Positions 9,144 through 19,279 of a stretch of DNA of 64,000 nt are shown one piece after another. Numbering within the stretch: the first letter of the stretch is position 1; every line of letters starts with the position of its first letter. The position numbers were made by a program, and so were the translations under genes. The stretch is from contig NZ_JASNWF010000002.1 in the NCBI RefSeq assembly GCF_030283205.1, forward strand, positions 434,001-498,000. Direction: 5' to 3'. The notes beneath the pieces were generated by a model, which did not search any database, was not told the DNA's origin, and worked only from the letters and a program-made list of their open reading frames with translations. This DNA is from Actinomadura opuntiae (GTDB lineage Bacteria; Actinomycetota; Actinomycetes; Streptosporangiales; Streptosporangiaceae).

Positions 9144-10139
9144 ATGCCGCAAGGATCCTCGCACCGCGTCGTGATGATCGTCGATGAGGGCTCGAACCCG
9201 TTCGAACTGGGCATCGCGACCGAGCTGTTCGGCCTGCGCCGGCCTGAGCTGGGCATCCCGTGGTACGACTTCACGCTCTGCGCGCCGGGCCCGGTGGTGA
9301 TGCACGCGGGCATGTTCGCGATGTCGGGGATCCCGGGGCTGGAGGCGGTCGAACGCGCCGACACCGTGATCGTCCCCAACCGTCCCGACCCCGAGAACGC
9401 GCCCGCCGGGACGGTCCTTGCCGCGATCCGGGACGCCGCCGCCCGCGGCGCACGGCTGGTGAGCTTCTGCACCGGCGCGTTCACCCTCGCGGCCGCCGGG
9501 GTGCTCGACGACCGCCCGGCGACCACCCACTGGCGCTGGGTCGATCTCTTCCGGTCCCGCTTCCCAGCGGTGAAACTCGAACCCGATGTGCTGTTCGTGG
9601 ACGACGGTGACGTGCTGACGGCCGCGGGCAGCGCCGCCGCGCTCGACCTGGGGCTGCACATCGTCCGCCGCGATCACGGCGCGGAGATCGCCAACGCCGT
9701 CGGCCGCCGCCTGGTCTTCGCACTGCACCGCGACGGCGGCCAGCGGCAGTTCGTCGAACGTCCCGTCCCGGCGATCCCGGACACCTCGCTGGCGCCCGTC
9801 CTGGCCTGGGCCCAGGAGCGGCTCGATCAGCCGTTGACCGTCGCCGATCTGGCCGCCCGCGCCGCGAACAGCGCCGCGACGCTGCATCGCCGTTTCCAGG
9901 CCGAACTCGGCACCACCCCGCTGGCCTGGCTGACCGCCGAGCGGGTCGCGCTGGCGTGCCGGCTCATCGAGAACGGCGAACTGCGGCTGGAGGCCGTCGC
10001 ACGCGCCAGCGGCCTCGGCACGACCGCCAACCTGCGCACCCAGGTCCGCCGCCGGACCGGCCTCACCCCGTCCGCCTACCGCGCCCGCTTCGCCCACGCC
10101 GAACGCCTGAGAGCGGACCCGACCCCCACACGGCCATGA
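9144..10139 (+). CDS. GlxA-family transcriptional regulator (DJ-1/PfpI-like domain plus AraC HTH)
   Basis: 331 residues. The N-terminal DJ-1/PfpI-like domain (about 8-180) carries the FCTGAF elbow at the nucleophile-Cys position and a THWRW segment, as in GlxA-type regulators. The C-terminal AraC/XylS module (about 215-320) has two helix-turn-helix motifs, the second around AVARASGLGTTANLRTQVRRRTGLTPSAYR. The ATG start has no clear Shine-Dalgarno. The gene is divergent from the cupin, so it probably controls the cupin and perhaps the hydrolase. The ligand is unknown. Confidence 0.9.
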   Translation: MPQGSSHRVVMIVDEGSNPFELGIATELFGLRRPELGIPWYDFTLCAPGPVVMHAGMFAMSGIPGLEAVERADTVIVPNRPDPENAPAGTVLAAIRDAAARGARLVSFCTGAFTLAAAGVLDDRPATTHWRWVDLFRSRFPAVKLEPDVLFVDDGDVLTAAGSAAALDLGLHIVRRDHGAEIANAVGRRLVFALHRDGGQRQFVERPVPAIPDTSLAPVLAWAQERLDQPLTVADLAARAANSAATLHRRFQAELGTTPLAWLTAERVALACRLIENGELRLEAVARASGLGTTANLRTQVRRRTGLTPSAYRARFAHAERLRADPTPTRP

Positions 10140-10196
10140 CACCGCACGTCACCGAGGCCGCCGACCTCCCCGCCCAGCCGCAAACCGGAGCGAGGG

Positions 10197-10391
10197 TCAG
10201 GAGGACGGGTCGCGCTTGAGCCCGGCCAGCAAGGCGGCGAACTGATCGGACGTGAGCGCGAGGTGCCCACCGTCCGGGTCCTTCGAGTCCCGCACGCCGA
10301 TGCCCACCCCCGGCGCAAGTCGCCCCAGCTCAACGCACACGTCATCATTCGCCGAGCCACTGTACGAACTCTTGCGCCACTGGATGATCAT
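10197..10391 (-). CDS. DUF397 small protein
   Basis: 64 residues with the classic DUF397 pattern: WRKSSYSG near the N-terminus, an N-DDVCVE stretch, and VRDSKDPDG followed by LALTSDQFAALL. The start ATG overlaps the stop of the upstream WhiJ-like HTH gene (ATGA), so the two are translationally coupled. DUF397 proteins accompany WhiJ-type regulators in many copies in Streptomyces and relatives and affect development in some of them; the molecular role is not settled. It is probably an antagonist or partner of its HTH neighbour. Confidence 0.93.
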   Translation of the reverse strand: MIIQWRKSSYSGSANDDVCVELGRLAPGVGIGVRDSKDPDGGHLALTSDQFAALLAGLKRDPSS

Positions 10392-11203
10392 GGGTAGCTC
10401 TCCAAGTACTGCTTGATCAGCTCGCGTGAGGCGTCCTGAGAGTCGGCCTTTGCGCCGATACGTTCGAACGTATCAGCAAACTCCTTGACCTCGTCTTGCA
10501 TCTCGATCAAGCGCCCGCCGCCCTTCGCACCTGCGTATGCGATGTTGCGGTCCGGGAGGCCGATGAGCTGGAAGAACCCGTCGGATCCGAGGTGTTCGCC
10601 GGCTGAGAAGGGGACGACTCGGAGGATCACGTTCCAGCGGTCGGCCATTTCGAGGAGGTGCTCGAGCTGCGGTCGCATGACTTCTGGCCCGCCGACCCGG
10701 CGCGCCAGAACGGCCTCGTCCAGAAGGGCCCAGATGTAGGGCGGGTCTTCTCGCTCCAGAACGGCTCGCTTTCGAGCGATCCGCCCGGCAAGCACGGCCT
10801 CGCGGTCCTTTGCCGTACTGAGACGGCCATAGGCCCGCGTGTAGTCGTCGGTCTGGAGGAGCAGGGGGATCACCTGCCCGTGGAAGACCTTGATCTCGGC
10901 CGCGTGCCGCTCGTGCTCGCTGTACTGCTTGAACCAGTTCGGGTCGTGGGCCATGCGGGAGTACCAGAGCAGCAGCTCGAACAGCCCGCCGGTCTCGAAC
11001 TTCACGTCCAGACGCCGGGCGTAGTCCTCCTGGAGGCGGGCGCGCCCGGCCTCGATGTTCGAAACACTCGACCGGGCCAGTCCGATGATCTTCCCCCACT
11101 GGGTGAGGGACAGGCCCTCCTGCTCGCGGACGAACCGCAGGTAGTACGCGAGGAAGTGGCCCATTGAGATCTTCGGGTCGAGAGGTTCGCGGACCTTGGG
11201 CAT
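10388..11203 (-). CDS. WhiJ-like helix-turn-helix regulator (XRE HTH plus DUF5753)
   Basis: 271 residues from the ATG at 11203, which has an AGGAGG Shine-Dalgarno 4-5 nt upstream (an ORF extension of 11 codons is ignored). The N-terminal XRE HTH (about 15-75) contains LTQWGKIIGLARSSVSNIEAGR. The rest is a DUF5753-type domain with the usual YTRAYGRLS segment, a run of Arg-rich helices and a LIGLPDRNIAYA-like region. It probably represses developmental or secondary-metabolism genes and is relieved by its DUF397 partner, to which it is translationally coupled. The divergent ATP-binding protein completes an abaA/whiJ-type trio. Confidence 0.92.
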   Translation of the reverse strand: MPKVREPLDPKISMGHFLAYYLRFVREQEGLSLTQWGKIIGLARSSVSNIEAGRARLQEDYARRLDVKFETGGLFELLLWYSRMAHDPNWFKQYSEHERHAAEIKVFHGQVIPLLLQTDDYTRAYGRLSTAKDREAVLAGRIARKRAVLEREDPPYIWALLDEAVLARRVGGPEVMRPQLEHLLEMADRWNVILRVVPFSAGEHLGSDGFFQLIGLPDRNIAYAGAKGGGRLIEMQDEVKEFADTFERIGAKADSQDASRELIKQYLESYP

Positions 11204-11302
11204 CGCCCCTCCTGTTTTGAGTTCCTGTTGATACACCCAAAGTTAAGACAGGTCAGTGACCCTCGTCACAGGAAATACAAAACTGCGACAAGGGCGGGGA
11301 CG

Positions 11303-11731
11303 ATGGTGATGACGGCGACGGGGGATTTGATCATTCCCCTGCTCGGGACGCCGGCCACGGTGGGGCTTGCGCGGACCCTTGCAGAAGCGTGGCTGCATAA
11401 ATGGGGCTATTTCCGCATTCTCGACGATGCACTTCTGGTCGTCTCCGAGCTCGTCACGAACGCCGCCCGCGCGACCCCGCGGGAGGAGATCCGCTTCCAG
11501 CTCAGCCGGGACGCGCAGGGGATCATCATCGCCGTGTGGGACTCCGGCCTCGGCGCCCCGCGTCCCCGGCCGCTCCGGCGGCTCACCCTCGAAGACCTCG
11601 ACCTGTCCGAGGAGGCGTTCGACGACAACGGCGGCTGGGGCCTGCACATCGTCCAGGCCCTCTCGGCGCACTGCGGTGCCACGCAGGACCCGAGCGGTGG
11701 CAAATGGATATGGGCCCGCATGGTCCCGTGA
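11303..11731 (+). CDS. ATP-binding protein, RsbW/SpoIIAB-like HATPase
   Basis: 142 residues from the ATG at 11303 (a GTG and a second ATG follow immediately). It is a single GHKL ATPase domain with N-box SELVTNA (the Mg2+-binding Asn), VWDSG (G1) and GGWGLHIV (G2). It lacks a sensor or histidine phosphoacceptor, so it resembles anti-sigma-factor Ser kinases. It is divergent from the WhiJ/DUF397 pair with a 99-bp shared promoter region, as in abaA-type clusters. Whether it phosphorylates a STAS protein or works only with the WhiJ system is unknown. Confidence 0.88.
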   Translation: MVMTATGDLIIPLLGTPATVGLARTLAEAWLHKWGYFRILDDALLVVSELVTNAARATPREEIRFQLSRDAQGIIIAVWDSGLGAPRPRPLRRLTLEDLDLSEEAFDDNGGWGLHIVQALSAHCGATQDPSGGKWIWARMVP

Positions 11732-11765
11732 AACGGGTCGCGGAGCCGGAGCCTGATGGATGCGA

Positions 11766-12314
11766 CTACCGCCGTCCGCCGAACTCCCAATCGTGGACCT
11801 CAATGTCGGCGTACCGGTCCAGGGGCAAAACGGCGCGTGCGGTGTCCGGGTCCGGCGCACGGAGCAGCACCGCCGTGCCCAGCCAGGCGGAGCCATCGTC
11901 GGACAACAGCGGCCCGTAGGCGATCAGCTCGTCCTGGGCGGGCGGCACGGTGAGGTCGGCGGCCTGCCCCGAGCCGAGGCCGAGCACCAGGTACCGGTTG
12001 CCGCCGGTCCGGCCACCGGGGAAATCCCACATGGTGCGCCCCAGCATGTTGCGGAATCGGCGCAGCAGCACGTCCCGGTACGCGCCGGCCTGATAGTTGG
12101 GCTCATCGAAGGCGAACGCGCGGGCGGCGGCGGGATCGGGCAGGTCGAGGATGTGCACGCTGCCGGTGAGCGTGTCGCTGTGGCGGTCGAAGGTCGGGCC
12201 GCGGGCGATCATCTTGGCCGCGTACGGGTCCATGTAGGACCAGTGCTCTTCGTTCAGCTCCTCGCGCAGAGCCGCTGAGCCGGGACGATCACGGTGATAG
12301 CAGAAGAACTCCAT
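11766..12314 (-). CDS. YCII-related protein with two tandem domains
   Basis: 182 residues from the ATG at 12314. The first half (MEFFCYHRDRPGS ... HWSYMDPYAAKMIARGPTF ... GSVHILDLPD) is a typical YCII ferredoxin-like domain with the conserved H--Y-D and GP segments. The second half (LIAYGPLLSDDGSAWLGTAVLLRAPDPDTARAVL) repeats the pattern. YCII proteins are small, probably enzymatic or ligand-binding alpha-beta proteins; no substrate is evident. It is divergent from furA with a 165-bp gap, so regulation by oxidative stress is possible but unproven. Confidence 0.8.
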   Translation of the reverse strand: MEFFCYHRDRPGSAALREELNEEHWSYMDPYAAKMIARGPTFDRHSDTLTGSVHILDLPDPAAARAFAFDEPNYQAGAYRDVLLRRFRNMLGRTMWDFPGGRTGGNRYLVLGLGSGQAADLTVPPAQDELIAYGPLLSDDGSAWLGTAVLLRAPDPDTARAVLPLDRYADIEVHDWEFGGRR

Positions 12315-12442
12315 GCTCGCAGTCCCTACCACGGTGACCGGCTGGGGGCACTTGTGGATCTTGGGGCTGCCGTCCTGTAGATCCTGATGCGGGCGTGGGG
12401 GCCGGCGGGCTGAGGTGGTCAAGAAGTGGGGGACTACAAACA

Positions 12443-12472
12443 CTTGACTCGTTCAAGAAAAGGGGGCAGCCT
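12443..12472 (+). promoter_or_regulatory. furA promoter with candidate FurA operator
   Basis: The inverted repeat CTTGA-N5-TCAAG (12443-12457) overlaps a TTGACT -35. A CAGCCT -10 follows after 17 bp at 12467-12472, and the GTG start of furA lies 7 nt after that. This arrangement predicts a leaderless, autoregulated furA-katG transcript. Confidence 0.6.
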
Positions 12473-12479
12473 GTCGGAC

Positions 12480-15180
<2,701 letters not shown>

Positions 15181-15183
<3 letters not shown>

Positions 15184-15227
15184 GCGGTGCCGTGAGCGGT
15201 GCCGTGAACGGTGTCGTGAGCAGGGCG
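15181..15227 (+). repeat. Four tandem 12-bp repeats at the katG stop codon
   Basis: TGAGCGGTGCCG occurs at 15181-15192 and 15193-15204, then TGAACGGTGTCG at 15205 and a shortened TGAGCAGGGCG at 15217. Each begins with TGA in the katG frame, so the stop codon is part of the repeat. Confidence 0.8.
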
Positions 15228-15238
15228 TGACATGACGG

Positions 15239-15272
15239 CGGCCGGGCCGGTCCACGGGGACCGGCCCGGCCG
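15239..15272. terminator. Bidirectional hairpin between katG and the second fur gene
   Basis: A perfect 15-bp stem around the 4-nt loop ACGG lies between two convergent genes. It can serve as a terminator for both strands. Confidence 0.8.
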
Positions 15273-15295
15273 TCCCGTGTCCGGGGAGAGAACGG

Positions 15296-15727
15296 TCAGC
15301 CGGCCTCGCGGCACCGCGGGCACAGGCCCCAGAACGTGACGTCGGCCTCGTCGACCAGGTAGCCGGCGTCGTCGACCGGGTCCAGGCAGGGCGGGTGCCC
15401 GACGGCGCAGTCGACGTCCTGGACCGCGCCGCACCTGCGGCACACCAGGTGGTGGTGGTTGTCGCCGACCCGGCCCTCGAAGCGGGCGGGGCTTCCGGCG
15501 GGCTCGATGCGGCGGACCAGCCCGGCCTTGGTGAGCGCGTGGACGGCCTCGTAGACGGCCTGCAGCGAGATGTGGCCGACGCGGTCGCGCACTCCGGCGG
15601 CGATCCCTTCGACGTCGAGGTGGTCGCCCTCGCGGACGGTCTCCAGCAGCGCGACGCGGGCGGCGGTCACCCGCAGGCCGGCACCGCGCAGTTCCTCGGC
15701 GGTGGTCGGGGTCTGCGATGCGCACAT
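15296..15727 (-). CDS. Second FurA/CatR-type Fur-family regulator
   Basis: 143 residues, clearly related to the furA product: LRVTAARVALLETV, SLQAVYEAVHALTKAGLVRRI, VGDNHHHLVCRRCG, DVDCAVGHPPCL and a C-terminal FWGLCPRC. Conserved metal ligands are retained. The ATG start lacks a Shine-Dalgarno and has a TACCCT -10 box 7 nt upstream, so it is probably leaderless. It converges on katG and is divergent from the nickel-type importer (146-bp gap). It is FurA-like rather than Nur-like in sequence, so it may be a peroxide or iron sensor paralogue; a role in controlling the importer is possible. Confidence 0.9.
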   Translation of the reverse strand: MCASQTPTTAEELRGAGLRVTAARVALLETVREGDHLDVEGIAAGVRDRVGHISLQAVYEAVHALTKAGLVRRIEPAGSPARFEGRVGDNHHHLVCRRCGAVQDVDCAVGHPPCLDPVDDAGYLVDEADVTFWGLCPRCREAG

Positions 15728-15734
15728 GACGCCC

Positions 15735-15765
15735 AGGGTACCTTAACAAATCCAGAACGATTCAA
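15735..15765 (-). promoter_or_regulatory. Promoter of the second fur gene with degenerate FurA box
   Basis: On the minus strand, TTGAATCGTTC (15755-15765) differs at one position from TTGACTCGTTC in the furA operator. The -10 TACCCT is at 15735-15740, 7 nt before the ATG. The box overlaps the -35 position (TTGAAT, 19-bp spacer). Confidence 0.5.
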
Positions 15766-15845
15766 AACAGCAAACGGTACAAGTCATCGCGCTTCGGGAC
15801 GCCGCGCCGTCCGGTGGCCGGACCCTAGATGCGATGATTTGGTTA

Positions 15846-15866
15846 CTGCAAAGAGTTTGCAATAAT
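15846..15866 (+). promoter_or_regulatory. Candidate Nur (nickel-uptake regulator) box over the importer promoter
   Basis: CTGCAA-AGAGT-TTGCAA at 15846-15862 matches 11 of 12 positions of the Streptomyces Nur consensus TTGCAA-N5-TTGCAA. It overlaps an AATAAT -10 (15861-15866) that lies 7 nt before the ATG at 15874, so a bound repressor would block transcription. Confidence 0.65.
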
Positions 15867-15873
15867 GCCGGGC

Positions 15874-17439
15874 ATGGTGAGACGTCCGGTTCTGGTGGTG
15901 TTGGCCGTCGCGGTGGCGGCGTCGGTCGCGTCCGCGTGCGGGCAGGGGGACGAGCCCGCACCCGGGAAGGACGACGGCTCACTCACCTACGCGATCGGTG
16001 ACGAGCCGGAGACGTTCGACCCCGGCCTCCAGGACGAGCACACCGACCCGGTGACCGAGCTGGTGTTCCGCGGCCTGACCCGGCACGACGAGCGCAACAG
16101 GGTCGTCCCGTCGCTGGCGAAGTCGTGGACCGTCGCACCCGACGGCAGGACCTACACCTTCGCGCTGCGCCCCGGCATCACCTGGCAGGACGGCAAACCG
16201 TTCACCTCCGGTGACGTCAGATTCACCATCGAGACCGTCCGGGACGCGGGGGCCGACTCCCCGCTGTCGCGCAACTTCAGCATGGTGAAGGCGGTCGAGA
16301 CGCCCGACCCGGCGACCGTCCGCCTCACCCTGGACGAGCCGTTCGCGCCGATGCTGGACGCGGTGTCGATGGGCATGCTGCCCGAGCACCTGCTGCGAGG
16401 GAAGAAGCTCACCGACCCCGGATTCGGGCGGCACCCCGTGGGCACCGGCCCGTTCGCCCTCAAGACCTACAAGCCCGGCCAGTACGCCGAGCTGACCGCC
16501 TTCGACGGCTACTACGAGGGCAGGCCCGGGTTGAAGAAGATCGTCGTCAAGTACGTCCCGGACGACTCCGCGCGGCTGATCCAGCTGCGCAACGGCGAGG
16601 TCGACGCCGCGAACCTGGCGCCGCAGCAGGCGGGCAAGGCCGGCGCGCACCGGCTGGAGGTGTACCCGACCGCCGACTACCGCGCGCTCATGTTCAACAT
16701 GAAGGACCCGGTGTTCGCCGACCGCCGCGTCCGCATCGCGATGAACCATGCCGTCGACCGCGACGCCATCACCAAGAGCGTCGTGCTCGGCTACGGCTCC
16801 CCGGCGAAGGGCCCGCTCGACACCAGCCCCTACGCCGCCGCGCCCGGATTCGGCTTCGACCCCGCCAAGGTCGCCTCCCTGATGAAGGGGGCCGGCTACG
16901 CCAAGAACGCCCAAGGCATGTGGGCCAGGAACGGCAAGACGGTGAAGTTCGAACTCACCACCTTCGCCGAGGACTCGCTGCGCGTCGCCATCCTCAACGT
17001 GTCCGCCACGCAGCTCAAGCAGCAGGGCTTCGACGTCGACCCGCATCCGCGCCCGCGCGACTGGGTGCGCAAGCACTGGGGCGACCTCCAGGGCATGGTG
17101 GGCGGCTGGGGAACGCCCTACGACCCCGACTCCTCGGTGTACGGGCCGTTCGCCTCGTCCCAGGCCCTCGCCAAGGGCGGCTCCAACTACGGCTCCTACA
17201 GCAACCCCGCCGCCGACAAAGCGCTGGAGGACGGCCGCTCCACCCTCGACCCGGCCAAACGCAAGGCCGCCTACACCGCGTTCCAGCAAGCGCTGCAGGA
17301 CGACCCGCCGTTCGTGTGGATCTCCTACCTCAAGACCATCAACGCCGTCCCGAAGAACCTGACCGGCCCCGCGCAGCGCACGCTCGGCCACCACGGCTAC
17401 GGGTTCTTCTGGAACGCCGAGACCTGGCGCTACAACTAG
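15874..17439 (+). CDS. ABC transporter substrate-binding lipoprotein, family 5, probable nickel importer
   Basis: 521 residues from the ATG at 15874 (an ATG three codons earlier lacks any Shine-Dalgarno). A lipoprotein signal peptide ends in the lipobox ASAC, giving a membrane-anchored binding protein. The mature part is a typical SBP_bac_5 protein (YAIGDEPETFDPG, LAKSWTVAPDGRTYTFALRPGITWQDGKPFT). Family members bind peptides, nickel chelates or other solutes. The Nur-type box over the promoter and the NikABC(DE) order argue for nickel. The next gene starts directly after the stop, so the five components form one operon. Confidence 0.88.
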   Translation: MVRRPVLVVLAVAVAASVASACGQGDEPAPGKDDGSLTYAIGDEPETFDPGLQDEHTDPVTELVFRGLTRHDERNRVVPSLAKSWTVAPDGRTYTFALRPGITWQDGKPFTSGDVRFTIETVRDAGADSPLSRNFSMVKAVETPDPATVRLTLDEPFAPMLDAVSMGMLPEHLLRGKKLTDPGFGRHPVGTGPFALKTYKPGQYAELTAFDGYYEGRPGLKKIVVKYVPDDSARLIQLRNGEVDAANLAPQQAGKAGAHRLEVYPTADYRALMFNMKDPVFADRRVRIAMNHAVDRDAITKSVVLGYGSPAKGPLDTSPYAAAPGFGFDPAKVASLMKGAGYAKNAQGMWARNGKTVKFELTTFAEDSLRVAILNVSATQLKQQGFDVDPHPRPRDWVRKHWGDLQGMVGGWGTPYDPDSSVYGPFASSQALAKGGSNYGSYSNPAADKALEDGRSTLDPAKRKAAYTAFQQALQDDPPFVWISYLKTINAVPKNLTGPAQRTLGHHGYGFFWNAETWRYN

Positions 17440-18423
17440 ATGGCGCTGCGAGTGGTGCGCCGGCTCGCGACGGCGGCGCTGGTCGTCGTCGCCCTGTCGG
17501 TGGTGTGCTTCGGGCTGCTGGACGCCGCGCCCGGCGACCCGGCCGCGTCCGTGCTGGAGGCCCGGTCGGGCGGGCGCCCGGCGTCCCCGGCGGCCGTCGC
17601 CGAGCTGCGCGGGGAGATGGGGCTGGACGACCCGCCGCCCGTCCGCTACTGGCGGTGGGCGTCGCACGCGCTGCGCGGCGACCTCGGCACCTCGTACATG
17701 TCGGGCCGCCCCGTCACCGAGACACTCGGCGACACCGTCCCGTGGACGCTGCTGCTCGCGGCCGCGTCGGTGCTGCTCAGCTTCGCCGCCGCGCTGGCGG
17801 TCGGGCTCGTCGCGGCGCTCACCCGGCGAGCGTGGCTGCGTCGCGGCATCGACCTCCTGCTGTTCGTCATGGGCGGCCTGCCGGGATTCGTCGCCGCGCT
17901 GCTCCTGCTTTACGTGTTCGCGGCGGCGACCCACCTGATGCCGTCGGGAGGCGTCAGCCGCCCCGGCGAACCCGTCACCGCCTACGGGCTGCTCGCCCAT
18001 CTGGTGCTGCCCGCGTGCGCGCTGGCGTTCGGCCACCACTTCGGCGTCTACGTGCGGCTGGTGGAGGACGGCGTCGGACGGCTGCGGGACGCGCCGCACG
18101 TGCAGAACGCCCGCGTCCGCGGGCTGCCCCGCCGCACGGTGATCACCCGGCACCTGATGCGGCCCGGGCTGGTTCCGTTCACCGCCCGGCTCGGCGTCGG
18201 CGTCGGCACCCTGATCGCCGGCGTCTACGCCACCGAGGTGATCTTCTCCTGGCCGGGCATGGGCCGGGCGGCCATCACCGCCGCCCGCGCCCGGGACCAC
18301 CCGCTGCTCATCGCGATCGTCCTGGTCACCGGCCTGATCGTGATCGCGGCGAACCTGGTCGCCGACCTCGCCGTCGCGGCGCTGGACCCGCGCGCCCGGA
18401 CCGGCGGTGCCCATGCGCACTGA
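17440..18423 (+). CDS. ABC transporter permease, NikB/DppB type
   Basis: 327 residues, starting with the ATG that follows the binding-protein stop without a gap. There are six predicted membrane segments, with the first near residues 8-30. The BPD_transp_1 domain carries an EAA-type cytoplasmic loop near DAPHVQNARVRGLPRRTVITRHLMRPGL, which contacts the ATPase. It is the first of two permeases of the importer. Its 3' end overlaps the next gene, indicating translational coupling. Confidence 0.9.
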   Translation: MALRVVRRLATAALVVVALSVVCFGLLDAAPGDPAASVLEARSGGRPASPAAVAELRGEMGLDDPPPVRYWRWASHALRGDLGTSYMSGRPVTETLGDTVPWTLLLAAASVLLSFAAALAVGLVAALTRRAWLRRGIDLLLFVMGGLPGFVAALLLLYVFAAATHLMPSGGVSRPGEPVTAYGLLAHLVLPACALAFGHHFGVYVRLVEDGVGRLRDAPHVQNARVRGLPRRTVITRHLMRPGLVPFTARLGVGVGTLIAGVYATEVIFSWPGMGRAAITAARARDHPLLIAIVLVTGLIVIAANLVADLAVAALDPRARTGGAHAH

Positions 18424-19279
18424 ACCTCCGACCGGAGCGCCGCGGGGGCTGCTCGCCGTCCGGCTGCGGCCCCGGCGGCCCGCACTCGCCGCCGCCGTCG
18501 CGGTGCTGGCCGCGTTCGCGGTGCTCGCCGTCCTCGCTCCGCTGTTCACCTCGCTCGACCCGGTCGCCACCGACACCTCCGCGACCTCGCTGCCGCCCGG
18601 CTCGTCCGGCCATCCCCTCGGCACCGACCTGCTCGGCCGCGACCTGTGGACCCGCATGCTGTACGGCGCCCGCACGTCCCTGCTGGTCGGGCTCACCGCC
18701 GCGGCCATCACCGTCGGGCTCGGCATGCTCGCCGGCGGGCAGGCCGCCGTCGCGCCGCGCTGGCTGGACGGCCTCATCGCCCGCACCGCCGACATCCTGC
18801 TGGCGCTTCCGCTGCTGGTCGTCGTGCTCGCGCTCGCCGCCGTGGCCGGGCCGTCGCTCGGCCTGGTCGTCGCGGCGATCGCGCTGACGAGCTGGATGCC
18901 GGTCGCGCTGATCGTCCGCGCCGAGCTGCGCAGCCGCCGCGAGCGCCTCTACGTCCGCGCCGCCTACGCGCTCGGCCTGTCGCGGCGGCAAGTCATGTGG
19001 CGGCACCTGCTGCCGGGCGCGGTGCCGCCGGTCGCGTCCATCGCCGCGTTCGAGGTCGGGCACGCGATCCTCACCGAGTCCACGCTCAGCTTCCTCGGCC
19101 TCGGCGTCCCGCCGAACCGGCCGAGCTGGGGCAACCTGCTCACCGAGGCGCAGTCGCACCTGCTCACCGGCGAGTGGTACACCGTCGCCGTCCCGGCCGC
19201 CGCCGTGGTCGTGACGATCATCGCGGTGAACGCCGTCGCCGGGGCGATCTCCGGCCCGTCCGAAGGCAGGACATGGTGA
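18413..19279 (+). CDS. ABC transporter permease, NikC/DppC type
   Basis: 288 residues from the ATG at 18413; a GTG two codons upstream is equally possible. The N-terminal segment GTDLLGRDLWTRMLYGARTSLLVGL is the hallmark of OppC-type permeases. An EAA-type loop (YVRAAYALGLSRRQVMWRHLLPGAV) lies in the middle, and several membrane helices are evident. It overlaps both neighbours (11 bp upstream, 7 bp downstream), so the import operon is tightly coupled. Confidence 0.92.
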   Translation: MRTEPPTGAPRGLLAVRLRPRRPALAAAVAVLAAFAVLAVLAPLFTSLDPVATDTSATSLPPGSSGHPLGTDLLGRDLWTRMLYGARTSLLVGLTAAAITVGLGMLAGGQAAVAPRWLDGLIARTADILLALPLLVVVLALAAVAGPSLGLVVAAIALTSWMPVALIVRAELRSRRERLYVRAAYALGLSRRQVMWRHLLPGAVPPVASIAAFEVGHAILTESTLSFLGLGVPPNRPSWGNLLTEAQSHLLTGEWYTVAVPAAAVVVTIIAVNAVAGAISGPSEGRTW

